From NCBI GenBank assembly GCA_037954235.1, contig JBBMOA010000007.1:26869957-26933956 (forward strand): DNA of 64,000 bases, given 5' to 3'. The notes beneath the pieces were generated by a model. That model did not search any database, had not been told where the DNA came from, and saw nothing but the letters and a program-made list of their open reading frames with translations. Of the stretch, positions 1 through 13,478 are shown piece by piece (the first letter of the stretch is position 1; each line of letters begins with the position of its first letter). The stretch comes from Aulostomus chinensis (lineage: Eukaryota > Chordata > Actinopteri > Syngnathiformes > Aulostomidae). Position numbers and translations under genes: made by a program.

Positions 1-1
1 C

Positions 2-37
<36 letters not shown>

Positions 38-193
38 GCACACACACACTCACTCTCAGGGCTTGAACACACCATCTTTCCCTTCCTTTGAAGTGTTATT
101 ACATTCATTCTGCATAAATATAACACATGAAGCATCATGTAAAGGTTAAATGTATGACAGCGAATATATCCAGAATCCAGTACTCTTGTGTGT

Positions 194-224
<31 letters not shown>

Positions 225-1318
225 GTCAAAGCAGTTTGCTGCCAAATGTAGCTACAGCTCACTTTTCTCTCTTTCTCAGGTGCCTCCAAACAATGCAGGC
301 GGCAGGACAGAGAATCGTAAAGTATTGTAAGATGTGTCATATTTATGAGGCGGAGCCTCTGAGATGTTACCAGGCACCAACAACTGCAAAAAGTAGTTTT
401 TCCTTATCAACAAAAAATATCAGCTCCCGACTGCTTTGAGGGTTTTCAGTTTCTTATCTTATATGTGGGACAAAAACATAAAAATGTAAGTCAGAATTTG
501 TGAGTAGACCAGAAGCTTCCTGGTGGGCTGCAGTAGCTTCCAGCAGAAGGAGTGAGTTTTTGCTTCCTTTGTGCAACATTCGTCTGTGAGGCTGGTAAAA
601 TTATGCATGTGAACCTGATCAACTCGGGTCTTCGTACACGAGCTCATCCGCATCATCGGAATCACACGAGTGCTCTGCTTCCCTGCTTGAGTGAGGTTTG
701 CCAGTCTGCTGGTTAGCAGGAGTCCAGTTGTAGGAGCGAACAGCAGCTCCACCTGCACAGGCCTGGCCGGGTGTCTCCATCTCATTCAAGCCTGGAGGCG
801 TAACGGCAGATGCTGCTCAGGCTGACATCCGTCAATCACGGCAAAAGTGTCTGTGCCAGCATTCAGGATGTGAATACGTGAAGTTAAAGTTGTGTTTCCT
901 CTTCTTGCAGTGATCAAATGTCTCCTCCACTCAATTTAAACTGTTTTCTCTTCACTTGCTGCACCCACGGCAGTCCAGCAGCTGGCAACCCCTCTGAAGT
1001 GATGAACACATTTACCAGCACAGATTAGTTCACTTATTTAGAAGTGAAACAGACAAAAAGAAACATCCTGTTGGGGGTGTGATTGAAGGGCCGACCTGCT
1101 AGCTGGTAGTGGTGCTAGTGGAATGAGCCTGTGCTGTCAGGTCCGGCTGTGCTCTGCATCCACGCAGACACAAACCCAGCGTGATGCTAGGAAACGTTTA
1201 ACTTGTGTGACACTTTTGTCCAAACAGGAGTTGATGGGTTTTTTTTTTGTTTTTTTTTTTTGGGGGGGGGGGGTGGTATTCACAGTAACTGCAGAATCAT
1301 CACAGTTTATATTTCTTT
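1..1318. other. Noncoding upstream DNA with CA/TG microsatellites
   Basis: No exon is recognised here. The stretch opens in a (CA)n run (1-37). A (TG)n run followed by a long poly-G lies at about 188-225, and a T/G-rich homopolymer stretch lies at about 1239-1273. The short ORFs on both strands are products of these repeats or chance, since none resembles a known family or joins with phased splice sites. It may be part of a long syt12 5' intron or intergenic DNA. Confidence 0.6.
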
Positions 1319-1736
1319 TAGGGCTGTCACTTTATCACATTGATTAGATTGATCAATTCCACCGCAAATTAACGCCTTATAAAAATTAATGCAAGATTAA
1401 TTATAGTACACTTGAGTGTGAATTTTTGAAGGACCCGTACTCTGCAGTGGCTGGTCACTTCACACGTGCGTCGCAAGTCCAAGTGTTTTGAGACTCCGCC
1501 TTCAGACGCCCTGACTTAGGTTTTATTTAATCACCAGTAAAAATGTGGATTTGAAATCTTCTCCTCTTAGTGTATTCATTTGATTAGTCATGCACTACAA
1601 TTTTATCATGTCCAAGAATTCGAATTCTTTATTTGGGGACCTTCAGCAGATATGAGATTAAAATGTGATTAATTCGATTGATTAATTACAAATCCCGTAA
1701 TTAATTCGATTATTTTTTTAATCACCTGACAGCACT
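1319..1736. mobile_element. MITE-like nonautonomous DNA element (hAT-like ends)
   Basis: The left end reads GGGCTGTCA and the right end reads TGACAGCAC, giving an imperfect terminal inverted repeat that continues into ATTAAT/ATTCGATT-rich sequence on both sides. A perfect 16-bp palindrome (AAGAATTCGAATTCTT) lies at 1614-1629. The interior is AT-rich and has no transposase ORF. I could not find a clean target-site duplication. Ends of this GCTGTCA type with internal GATTAAT motifs are common in teleost hAT-derived MITEs, but the family assignment is from memory. Confidence 0.5.
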
Positions 1737-4700
1737 CATTTCTCTCCACCAAAATAAAATTTTGACATGAAGTTCATAGTCTTCCAGAAAACTATAGTTG
1801 CTGTAAAAGTGCATTTAGATCCCTCTGCAGCTACGCAGCAGTCCATCTGCGTCCTGGCTGCTCTTCCCTGCTTGGAGAACGTAGCTGTCCGCCCACAAAA
1901 GCTCCATCTGAGGGTATTTTTGCAGCTCTCGGTTCTTCTGCTGTCCTGCCGGAGCCCAGTCGTGAGGGTGGTGATGCAGTAAGTTGGAGGAGGAGTGAGA
2001 CGATGGCGGAGGGTGATGATGACCACACATGGTTCAGATTCACAACAAAATAACATGAATGCAAGACGATGAAGGCTGATTATTCTGTGGTTAACGATCG
2101 GACCGTCTCCATCGGGACTGTTTGACTTGTATCCCTCCGCAGGTTTGAGATGGTTGTGTTTAACGTGGTTTAGACGTGGAGCTTCTTTGGTGAGCTCATC
2201 ACTTCAGAGCCGGCGTCCGTCTTTGGTAAAGAAGGATGTTGAACCTGCAGACATCAGGAGAAAAGCTCATTGCAAAAATTGTAGCTTGAACGATTTAACT
2301 GGACGGAGTGCAAACAGCTGCCCGTTCCACTCGTCCTTCACTTCCACTTTGTGTTGAATCTGCAAACGGAAACCTGCCCGATCTTCAGATGAGCAGTCAG
2401 AAGAGGGAAGAGGGAGATTCCCTGAATGATCTCGTGTCTCCTTGATCAGCCAAATCAGTTGTTTAACATTGTGAGATATCAGAAGGAAAAATCGGATGTT
2501 CTCTGTCCCGAGTTTTTATTTATGGGGGAGCAAAGTGCTCCAACGTCGGCATGGGAAAGTGTCCAGGGGTAAAAAAAAAAAAAAAAATGGGGCACAAAAC
2601 TGTTTTGAAAAGTGGAATCTTCTTTGATTTCATTGATGACAAGACTTCCATGTAATTGCTGCTTTCTTTTTTTTTCCTTTAAAAGATATCTGACAGACAA
2701 GCAGGCGAACAGAGTGAAGGTGCTGAAAAGAACCGCCAGACGCAGCCAGCATTCTAATACCATTTGCAACGACCTCTCTTGTTTTGAAGTTCTACACATT
2801 TACGTAACTTCTCTCAGCACGGAGTCGCTTTAGTTTGAAGTGCTGGAGCCGATCGTTTCCTCCCTCCACCGCCGGCGCCGCGGCTGACATTTCAAACCTG
2901 TCTTCTGCTGCTGCGATGCTGCTTTTACTTAACCATCCATTTGCCAAATGAGCTGTCAAAACTAAAAAGTCACTGCGTGGCTGCGTGGAAACAAAGAGAC
3001 ACGTACTGCTTTACCGCCTGACACGGACTGCTCGGCGCAGCAGAGCCAGTTAATTTGATTATGAGTCATTGGGCGAGATTAAAAGCAACGTTGATTGATC
3101 CGTCGCTGGGAGAAAACGTGGGAACGAATCAGAGGGGAGGAGCTGACAGACCCGTGATCCCTTCCCCCGCCTTATTGCTCCTTCTCAACACACACATCTT
3201 TTTTTATTATCCCCCATCAATTCTGCTCTCCCTTCTCTCCTTATCTAACCCCTCATCTCTTCTCCTTTTTTTTGTCCTCTTTAATTTCTTTGTGTGCGGT
3301 TGTGAGATAAATCACGGGGTCACTTGTTATCGATCGGCCCCGCAGCTTCCAGTAGAGGGAATTTCTTGTTTCCTTTCTTCCTCACCCCGAGCAGCAAACA
3401 GTAGCAGCTGGAGCCGGTTTGAGAGTCTGGTCTGCTTGTGCTGGAGCTGAGACTCAGACCGAGCCGTCTAGTTTGTATGCAGGGACCAGTTCCTCCTCCC
3501 AACACTGTCACTTTGCTTTTTTGTAGCTGATCTGATGGACCACAGAGAAACCCAGGAAGCACAACCGAACCCTCACACAGAGCCACCCTACGAGTACCCT
3601 TCCTCCTCTTAAATTAGTGAAATGAAGCATCAAAATTCATTTCATTTGAAGATTTCTGGAGGATTTTTGTCTTTGTTAAATATCAGAACGCAGACCCGTC
3701 ACTGCAGCATGATGACTTACAAAAGAGGAAGAAAGTGAGAAGAGAAGAGGAGATAAAAGAACGCAAGTTAGTTTGTCAGAGAGAAAGAGGAATTCATGGT
3801 AAAAGCGTGAAATGGACTGTTCCGAAATGGATTCTGATGCTTGTGTTTAAATTGGGAGTGGCTGCCCGGCTTTTTCTTTTCTAATTATTGGTGAGAATTC
3901 ATAGCCGTTGTCAAATTTAAGATTTGTTGACCCTGCAAACACATTTGTTGGATTTCTTTCTCTCTGTAAAAGGTGAGAAAAGTTTTTCCTTTGTGTGATT
4001 GTAGATGTGACTAATGAGCATCAGAACTGCTTCCTGCCTGCTATTCAAAGTAATCGAAGAAAGTAAAACTAGACAGACAGAAAAACTGACCCTGCAGCCC
4101 GTAACGCAGGATCCACTTGGCCACGGCAAATATACGTGTTTTTATCTGAAGAATGGCGTTGATCAGCATCCAGCCTGACTTTCCCTCGTGTGCATTTCCC
4201 ACTGACAGCCTCATTTCTGCTCTGGAAAATTAGGTTTTACACATTTTCTAAGCTCTCTTCCGTCACATTTCACACTTGCCGCTTAATGTTCATCAGGGTT
4301 TGTTTCGCAAGCCCACGTCGTGACAAGATATTAATTTCATGCATAATTATAACGTTGACGACTCACTCTCCTTTTAGGCCTTGTGAGGAATCTAATCAGG
4401 CACATCTTCCCCGCAGCAGCGGCGAGAGATGAATCTAAAGATGCAAGAGAGACAATAACATGCGGATGACACGTCAGTGAAGGAGCTGTTGTGCGAATGT
4501 TCACGCTTTTTATTTCATGCAGCCGTGTAATAATGAGCTGCCAGTCAACAGAGAGTCGAGACAACATGGCTGTGATATTCAGTGGCTTATTAAAGACTGT
4601 TGATATCATCATACAACAAGACGACTGTTTTGAAGCAGATCGGGTTTGAGCACGTGGCGAGTGAGTCACAATTCTCTGCGCTCTGTTTCCAGTCGCTCAC

Positions 4701-4851
4701 CCGCCTCAGTTTATCACTGTTTTTTTTATTTTGGGGGGGGGGGGGGTTCGCCTTCTTTCACGGGAACGAGCGGCGATAACAAGCAGCAAAGGTCACCGTC
4801 GAGGGTTGTGCTCAAGTGTCAGGAGAGGCTGGTTTGGCTCCGTGTGCACTG

Positions 4852-4858
<7 letters not shown>

Positions 4859-4905
<47 letters not shown>

Positions 4906-4921
4906 GTGCGTGTGTGTGTGT
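4859..4921. repeat. (TG)n microsatellite
   Basis: About 63 bp of nearly pure TG with two TGCG interruptions near the 3' end. It creates spurious Val-Cys repeat ORFs. Confidence 0.95.
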
Positions 4922-6450
4922 TGAAAGGGGAAAATTTCCATTATTTATTTTCAGTGAACAAACACGAGGACTCGGCCTGCATCCTTGCAGCCCATCACGA
5001 CAAGTTCAGCCAACCGCCAGGAATCTGCGTGTCTTATTTGCTCCTGGCCTTTGTTTTGACAGCCAGGTCAAGTTGGTTGTCTCCTTCAATCCCTACATTT
5101 GGTCCTGCGAGCTTTCCTGGGTGTTTTCCTGGTGTCCTGTAATGGCCTCTATTAGCCAGGATTCACTCCGTCGCCTTCAGTCGCTGCTGCTGGATTATCG
5201 CCGGTTCAACAATCATACAATTCCAATTCCAGCCTGGCTGTGCGTTTATGTATTGATTTTTAAAATTCTACTGCACACTTTTAAGGCTTCGCGCAGCCAA
5301 AGCCCTGATTATAGCAAACGTCTGTTAACCCCCTCTGTGCCAGGACACTCCCTTAAATCTGATGATGGTTTCCTTCTGGTTGATGCCAAAGAGCCTGAGG
5401 TCTTCTACTTTTAAATCAAGATCATTGAAATATTCTCTATTTTTATTTTTTTTTATTTTATTCCTTTATTACACCTTTATTTTGTGATTGTTTACTTTTG
5501 GTATTTTTTTTCCCGTGTGTGTGGTATTTTATCTTCATGCATTCTACTATATTATCGTCGCATAGATTTTTTTTTTTTTTCTGTGTTTGTGAAGCACCCG
5601 CCGTGAAAGTGATGTATTATCCACACACTTTCATAATAACCTGCTGCCAAGAGTTGACCGGCTGTATGGAGTACATGTCTAATGTGGCTGGGTTATTTTT
5701 AATACTTCTGTAAGAGTTAAAAATAGCTGCCAATAAAATCTAAAAAAGAAAAAGGTAACTGAAAAAAAACAGACGATTCCAGGATCCCTGTACTACTGCA
5801 GTAATAGCAGTTTTATGTACTTATTAGATGTGACATGAAATAAAACCCACCTAGGGGGTTGAGGAGGGTCTCTGTCTCAGCGTCTTGGCTTCAGATGTAC
5901 GAGGTTGGGAGCCACCGATGCAACATCATGCTCGTGATTAATTAAATGGCTTTCAAATCCTTCAGTGTGCTGACACTGATCTCAAATTAACAAACAAAGC
6001 TGCAGTCGATGTACCTGCCAAACACAATTTGTTTCTCTCCTGGTTTTCAGATGCTAATTGTTGGACTTCACTGTTCCGTCGCCTCAATATCTCACGGAGA
6101 CACCAGAGCGCCCACGCCGCCTCGTCCTTGTTTACGGAATCTGTCTGAATCATTGTTTCGCTGGTGTCTGTCCCTCGCCTGCCGTCATCTACCCGCTTCC
6201 TCTGGACCTCGCCTTCCTTATGTTTGTTATTTTAATCCGAGCGAGGCTAAACTAGGCTGGCTGAATCACAGGAGGGTGGTGGTGGGGGGTTGGGGGCTGG
6301 ATCCAGAGATTCCCCATCCATTGCTTATGGCACATCAGCAGCTGTCAGTTGGCGCTGCACTGCGTCAGCCACTTTAATTGGGCTGCATGGCTGTGGTCTG
6401 CAAACCGCTCAGCAGAATTGAGTGACCCCCCCCCCCCACGCACACCCACA

Positions 6451-6452
<2 letters not shown>

Positions 6453-6492
<40 letters not shown>
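6453..6492. repeat. (CA)n microsatellite
   Basis: Forty bases of CA preceded by a poly-C run (about 6426-6437). It produces spurious Thr-His and Val-Cys ORFs on the two strands. Confidence 0.95.
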
Positions 6493-6493
<1 letters not shown>

Positions 6494-7653
6494 CCCCTCC
6501 AGCCTTTTTCTATATCATTAGTATAATGCTCCTGTTTCCCCTGAGCCACTGAGATATGAAGAGATTCCAACAAGCAGAGGAGGAGGAAGAGGAAGAAGAG
6601 GGGGAGGAGGGGGAGATGTTGGAGGAATGAGTCACACACCAGTGCTGGAAAATATTGTTCTTCATTGTCTCATGAACAACAGGCAGTGATGCTATTTTAA
6701 AGACGGAGAGAACGATTAAAATGATTTCCTACAGTTAACCAAACACCTCTGATGGCTGCTCGCTAAAATCAGATTCTTAAACGCGAAGACTGCATCTTCC
6801 GTTTGTCGCAGATCGACGCTCTCTTACTAACCATCACGACTGATGGATTACGTTCATGTCTTGGTTGTTGATAAGCACCAAACAGAACAATTTCCTCTGA
6901 TCACCAACATCTTTTTTTAGTTCAAATTGGTGGAAAAGGTCAAGGTCACTGTAACTCCCCGTCGGTCTCATTCTCACCAGCGCGATTTCTCAGGATCCGA
7001 GAATGGATCCGATCTGGTGAGACAAAGCTGTGAGGAGATGAAAAGCAAATAAACCTGCAAATATTTTTTTATTGCTCACTTCAAAGTTGGTGCAGCAAGT
7101 TGTTGCTTTAGCATCCGGTATAAACGTCCGGTATATTTAAGCTTCCTCGAACAATTCAAAGACCAAAGGTACCAAATGTAGTTCTCAATAGAGAGACGGT
7201 TTTCCTGGTGGCTCGGCCGTGCAGCCACGCTCAACTATTACTGACTGCTTTATTTGCTCTTTGTCATACTTTGATGGACGTGCTGGAGTGAGCGCTGTGT
7301 GAGGAGCGCTCCTGCACCGCGGCCGTGGGGGTCAGGGGTCGTTCAGGGTCCTCCTGGTACTTTTTTTGGCTCCAGAAACCAAAGCAATCTTCTGGTTTCT
7401 TGTTTATATTGACGGGAAAGAGTGAGACTGAAAGGCTGTGAAAAAACCCAAAACCAAATGATAAGTCTCCAAATGTCATTCCGGATAATGAGATGTTTTG
7501 AATGAATTCTTTAATTTACTGCTATGGATTTCTTCCTGTAATCTCAAATCTGGCAACAACTCCAGTGTCAGACTTTTCCTCTGCGATGGTCGGGGATGTA
7601 AAAAGCCACTTGAGGTGATTGTTGCTTCTCTCTTACAGGCTGGCTGCAGCACC

Positions 7654-7790
7654 ATGTCCTCGGCTCAGGGTGGGGATGTATCAGGCTACCATCTGAGTGG
7701 TGAGAGGACACTAAACGTCCCACACTCTTACTGATCTGTCCTGCATGGCTGTGTGGACAAACCCTTTACTGCTGCGGTTTGTAAGTGTGA

Positions 7791-7882
<92 letters not shown>

Positions 7883-7970
7883 AGAAATGAGGTTTACACA
7901 CAATTACACACAAGCTCTACACTTAAAGTGAGCTTCCTGAAGAGTGTGTATGCACATCTTTAAAAACTTG

Positions 7971-8061
<91 letters not shown>

Positions 8062-11000
8062 TCAGTGGTGCGTAACCCGCCGGGCTGGGAGGTGGGGATC
8101 TACCTGGTTGGCTTCTTTGTGCTACTGGGACTTGCTGGGCTGAACATCTGGAAACTGTGGAAATCTGGAACCTTCCCTGCGCCATCCCCCTTTCCCAACT
8201 TTGACTACAGATATCTGCAGGAAAAATATGGAACATCCTTCTCAGAAGTTCGACAAAAGGTACAATTTTGTATTTTAAATTTTCTGTTCTGAGCTTTCAG
8301 GGTCACCATACATGATGGAAACCTGTTGGAGCCTCTGGTTAATGTTGCTGCGTGTCCTGATGTAAAAGTCAACAAGTAGTATTTAAAACACATGCATCAT
8401 TCTCTGCATTTGGTTTAAATCTATGCTTTTATGTTCTCTTGCGATAAGAATTCATTTACACTGAAGCTGAACTATCCCCAGAAATGTAGGTTTCAACAAA
8501 TCTGCTTCGAATTCAGTTCTTGACCAATAGTTTTTCAGTCGGAGCAGATTTATATTGTATTCATTTATTTTCTCTCTGAAGAGAGCGGCAGCTAATAACC
8601 ACCGCTGGACCTCGACCACCTCCAGCCGCAAACCCAGCCTGGCCCTGGGCGACACCCCGGACGGCTTTAAGGACCTGGGCCACCTGGAGCTGATGAGCAG
8701 AGAGCTGGACCTGACCGGTGTGGCCCAGCTCAACCGCTCCATCTCCACCGACTCTCTCAGCTCCATCTCCTCCATCGCTAACAACTTCGGCCACGATTTC
8801 ACCGTTGGCCAGCTGGAGGTGACCCTGGAGTTTGAGCCGTCCAGGCATCTGGGCCAGGGGACGGGGATGCTCCACATCACCCTGCACCAGGGCAAGGACC
8901 TGCTGGAGAAGGAAGAGGGGGACTTCCCGGGCTGCTTCATCAGAGTCTCTCTGGGGCCAGAGGAGCTGAACGTTGGAGTCACGAGGGTAACGGAGCCATG
9001 TGCCTGTGTGTGTCTGTGTATTTCTAATTGTCCAGCATCGGCTGAGTCAGGTTTAGACCAGAGTTGATCCTGAAATGGTGGCATCCAACATGGGAGGCTC
9101 CTGCAGGACAAAAATGTCAGTTTAAAGATGGGAAAATCCCATCTGATGCATTCAGGTTGCTTGTTTGCACAAACATCAAAATCCCTGAAAAGGAACGGTA
9201 GAGAGGCTGAACCGTCACATTTGGGAGGTGGGAACGGGCAAAAGTAGGTGCATTCTACATAGTTTCAATCCAATTCTTCAAGTAACCGCCAGTAGACTAA
9301 GAATCCAGCTGATGTTTGAGATTGGAGCTAAAATTCAAACGTGTATTTTCTCAAATGGGTAATGAGTCAGGACAAGTGAAGTGGGGCGGTGGCGGCGGCG
9401 GCGGCGGTGGCGGCGGCGGCGGCGGTGGTGTGAGAGCAGCAAGGCTCGGGGGACATCTTTGACGTGCTTGAGCTGTTTATACGATTTTTAGACTGACAGT
9501 GATGCGTCCCGAGGGTCGGAGGTTCGATTCTGCAGCTTGACAAGCTAATCCTTTCCTGTCTGACGGAAGAGCCCATTTCATTTGCTTGAGTGGCGAAGCA
9601 CCCGGGAGCCACCTGTAGTCTGGAAGGTGGATTTCACATCAGGAGTAGATGTGATGGACTCGAACGTCACTTATATTGCAACTGCAGGTCACTTTATAAT
9701 GATGGTGATATGAAGGATTATTGAGTTTTCCTGATCAGATCAATCATCCTGACCGTGAGAGGGTTTTCAGCTCACCTGGAATTTTGTGAAGCTCGGACAT
9801 TTCCTCTTTGACCACCGTGAGCTTCACCACACTGTGTGTTTATTCTCCTGTGTTCACTACCTGATTGATCACTACTTCCTACTGCAACGCACTTTAATCC
9901 CTCTTCTATAAACGCTTGAATCAGGAATGGCTTCTCTGACGGGAACAGAACAGAACTACATTCCTCCATCTGTTACACCTGCCATATGCCATCTGCTCTT
10001 AACCTCATGTAGCCAGAAATGCCCTAATCCTCGCCTGGCAGGGATCCAGTGCCGCAGGGATTCAGCACCGGCACGCCTCACGCCACGCTGGTTTTGTACG
10101 GTTCGCTGTCAGAAACGCCACATCGACTCGCCAGGGCTCCTTTTACTTAAGCACGTTGTTATGCTGTATTAATGTGTTGAGGCTGGGTGTAATAATAATG
10201 GAGGCAGCCAGTGATGCGGCAACTTTAGTGGCTTCCTTTTTAATGTTGAGGAGTGGTAAAGACCACAGGAAATGCTGACATCAGCTCCCTGATGGTCAAG
10301 AGAGCTTTCCCCCCTCTCTCTCTCTTTCTCTCTCTGTTCCTGTGCTCCCTCTCTCACTCCTTTCCTTTTAACCTGTCTGTCACACGAACAGAAACCTTTC
10401 TCTCGCTCATTTCCCCCTCATCTCTCCTTCTCCCCACGCTGTCTCTGCTTCTCGCTGTTGTTTACTCGCAATAATGAGGCTGCCATTCCTCCTCTTCCTC
10501 ACTCTCCTGTCTTTACCGGCTCGTTCTCACCTCACCCATCGCCGCTGTTATCAAACGATGAGCCCAGGAGCCGTGTTCATATATTGAGCTGGAAGACTCC
10601 TGCCATCTTTGGATGCTCTCTATCTTTAGATACATACCTTTATTCACTTGAGTGGCCTTTTCTGTATTCTGGAGGTGTGGGATGTCCGCTCTCTCAGCTG
10701 CTGGGTTGATCAGTCCAAGGACAGCCTCACTGCTCAAAGCAGTGCAAACCCTCGCCTCTGAACTCTCAATCTTTTGGTACACAGAGTTTTTGTTCTGTTT
10801 TTGTTGGAAACATTTCAGATACATTCATCAGAAATGTTTATTTATTTATTTCATTCTATTTTGTTCCACACATCAAGAACACTGGTGAGACAAATTGCTC
10901 TTGTTGCATCCACTCTCCCCTGCACATTACTTGTTGCCTGGTAACCTCAGTCCACTTCGTAATTGCTGGTTTCACCTCACACTTCAGCATCTGACGGCTG

Positions 11001-13432
11001 GAAATCAGCCATGACTCCAACGCTGGTCACTCTGGGGGCAGATGGCACCCCGCAGGTGATTTTGTTGGAGTTTTATCTGAGAAAATGAAAAGAATGGGTC
11101 CAGAGATGTTGGGAGAATTTGATCGTGCAAAGATTTATTCAGGAGCGCATGAATTTTTGCAACCTGAGACTGACTTTGATGTCATATGGGTCCCCGGAGA
11201 GGATGAAGTCTTACATCACGAGACACATCTGTTCTCACAAAGTTGGACTCATGCCTGATGTGTTTCGTTTTCTTCGCTCATGTTTTCGTGATCTTATGGC
11301 GTTTGTGTGTCAGTCAGTCAGCAGGATTATGCAAGAATTATGGGGCTGATTTCAACCCAACTGGGTGAAGGAGTGTAGTACATGGAAATCCATCCATCCA
11401 TCCAGTTTGTACCACTGATCCTGTTAAGGGTCATGGGGGGGTGGAGCCTATCCCAGCTGCTTTCAGGCAGGTTCACCCTGGACAGGTCACCAGTCCACCT
11501 CAGGGCCAACACACAGAGACAGACAACCATTCACACTCACAGCCACACCTACGGTCAATTTAGAGTCTGGATTAACCTGGTCCCCTCTTGGTGTCTTTGG
11601 ACTGTGGGAGGAAGCCGGAGTACCGGAGAGAACCCACACAGGAACAGGGAGAACACGGAGACTCTCCCAGAAAGACCCCGTGCTGGAGCCGGGGCTCAAA
11701 CCCAGAACCTTCTTGCTGTGAGGCGACAGTGAGGACCACTGCACCACCGTGCCGCCCTAGTGAAATTTACAGTAAATTTCAGGGCAAATTAGCCAGAGCA
11801 CCACCTAGTGGAAACAGGAAATTATATATGAATGTGTATATAGATTACACTTTGATGTGGTACTCCTCGAGGAGTACATCCAATTAGGTCTGCAACACGG
11901 GCTCCCATTTTCCTAACTCCTTTCCTAACTCTTTTCCTCCATTATATTGTCAGACAACTGTAACAATAATCTGAGCCTGTCTGTGAGAAGAACAGCATTT
12001 TGAGGGCATAATCTGACAGCAGCCAGTTGCCCTGTTGGATTACGTCATAGCTGCTGTGTGGCTGTGGCAGCGCTTCCCTTGCTCTATTTTCATTGCAAAA
12101 ATAGTGATATCCATCTTTCACTTCGACTAAAATTGTTAGGAAATTAGGTCATCAAAATAGGATCAAGGTGAAGTGACTCAGAGGTGTTTCAGCTGTCCCC
12201 CCCCCCCCCCCCCCACAGGTCCAGACAAATGCATTCACCGTGATTTTCGATGAGCGCTTCTCCGTCCCTGTGGACCTGACCACTCTGGATGAGTACAGCC
12301 TGCGATTTGCTGCTTTTGGTATCGATACAGATGAGAGAAACATCAGCGCGGGAGTAGCGGAGCTCAAGCTGTCAGACCTGGACCTGACCATCAGACCCTT
12401 CAACGCCTGGCTTTACCTTCAGGATGTCAACAAAGTGAGTTGCAGTGCAAAGGGGTGTAATGTGATGTGAGGCCATGTTGAATTATGTCCTCCAGATTGT
12501 GAGACAGTTCAGGTTTATAGCCAGACTCCTATTTCTTGATTAGAATTTATATTTTTTCACATTTTCAAAAATATTTCGTATTTTCACAATTATCACTTAT
12601 AAAAATAGGTTATTGCAGAATCATGATGCTATCATTATGGTGGGCAATCTATCACCATTGTGGTTTATGTCGTCTCTACCTTTTATAAAGCGTAAAATCT
12701 TAAAGCCCAGCGAGACATTCAGCAAATATCTGCCACTCAGGTATAAAAATGTGAATCATTATGCATCCCAGCATGAAGAAGAAAACAGAACAAAGTGCTC
12801 ATCATCGTCTCTGTCAAATTAACCCTCGACTGACTCGACACATGCGTCCGGTCCGAGACTGAACATTTGCTTTCACGTGGTGTTCATTGTCTGTGTGGGA
12901 CTCCGCAGGCTGTGGATGCAGTCGGGGAGATCCTGCTGTCTCTCAGTTACTTGCCGACAGCAGAGCGCCTCACAGTGGTCGTGGCCAAATGTAAGAACCT
13001 GGTGTGGACCAATGGCAAGAACACCGCAGGTCAGAGCCGTCTGCTTGTGTGTGTGGTACCCTGGAATGTGTGACAGAATAGTCTCCCTGAGTTTGAGAGT
13101 GTCCATTAAAGAGACATCAGTCCGTCTCTCACTGCTAGTTAATCTGTCTCTACTCCTGTCCACTTAGTAACATACGAACCGACTCAGTGATAACCTGAGT
13201 ATTGCTAACTACTCCCAGATGCTGCATTTATTTTCATTCAGAAAGCAAATGGGGCTTAAATGACTTGTTCACTACATTTACTGTCCACATAAGTGCCACA
13301 TTAACACAGTACCAATAAAGGTCACCTACTAAAACACCATCATTATCATCCACGGAGCCAATTTTGTCTACTGATCTGCACTTCTAATTGATGACTCTGT
13401 AATGAGGAGTTTATGACTTGCTCTAGAAACTG

Positions 13433-13478
<46 letters not shown>

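Larger units (their letters stand above)
1739..7638. other. Noncoding DNA upstream of the first syt12 coding exon
   Basis: No coding exon is recognised in these 5.9 kb. The first syt12 coding exon begins at a splice acceptor (AG at 7637-7638), so at least one noncoding 5' exon and the promoter must lie upstream, here or before the window. GC-rich patches near 2860-2890 and 3330-3480 are possible sites, but nothing in them is decisive. Simple repeats include poly-A at about 2570-2587, poly-G at about 4733-4746 and the TG and CA runs listed separately. The 227-codon frame at 4731-5414 reads through a TG run and is not supported as a gene. Confidence 0.55.

Noticed and set aside
4731..5414. 227-codon open frame on the + strand
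   Set aside because: It begins in poly-G, reads through a TG microsatellite, lacks family features and has no phased partner exon.
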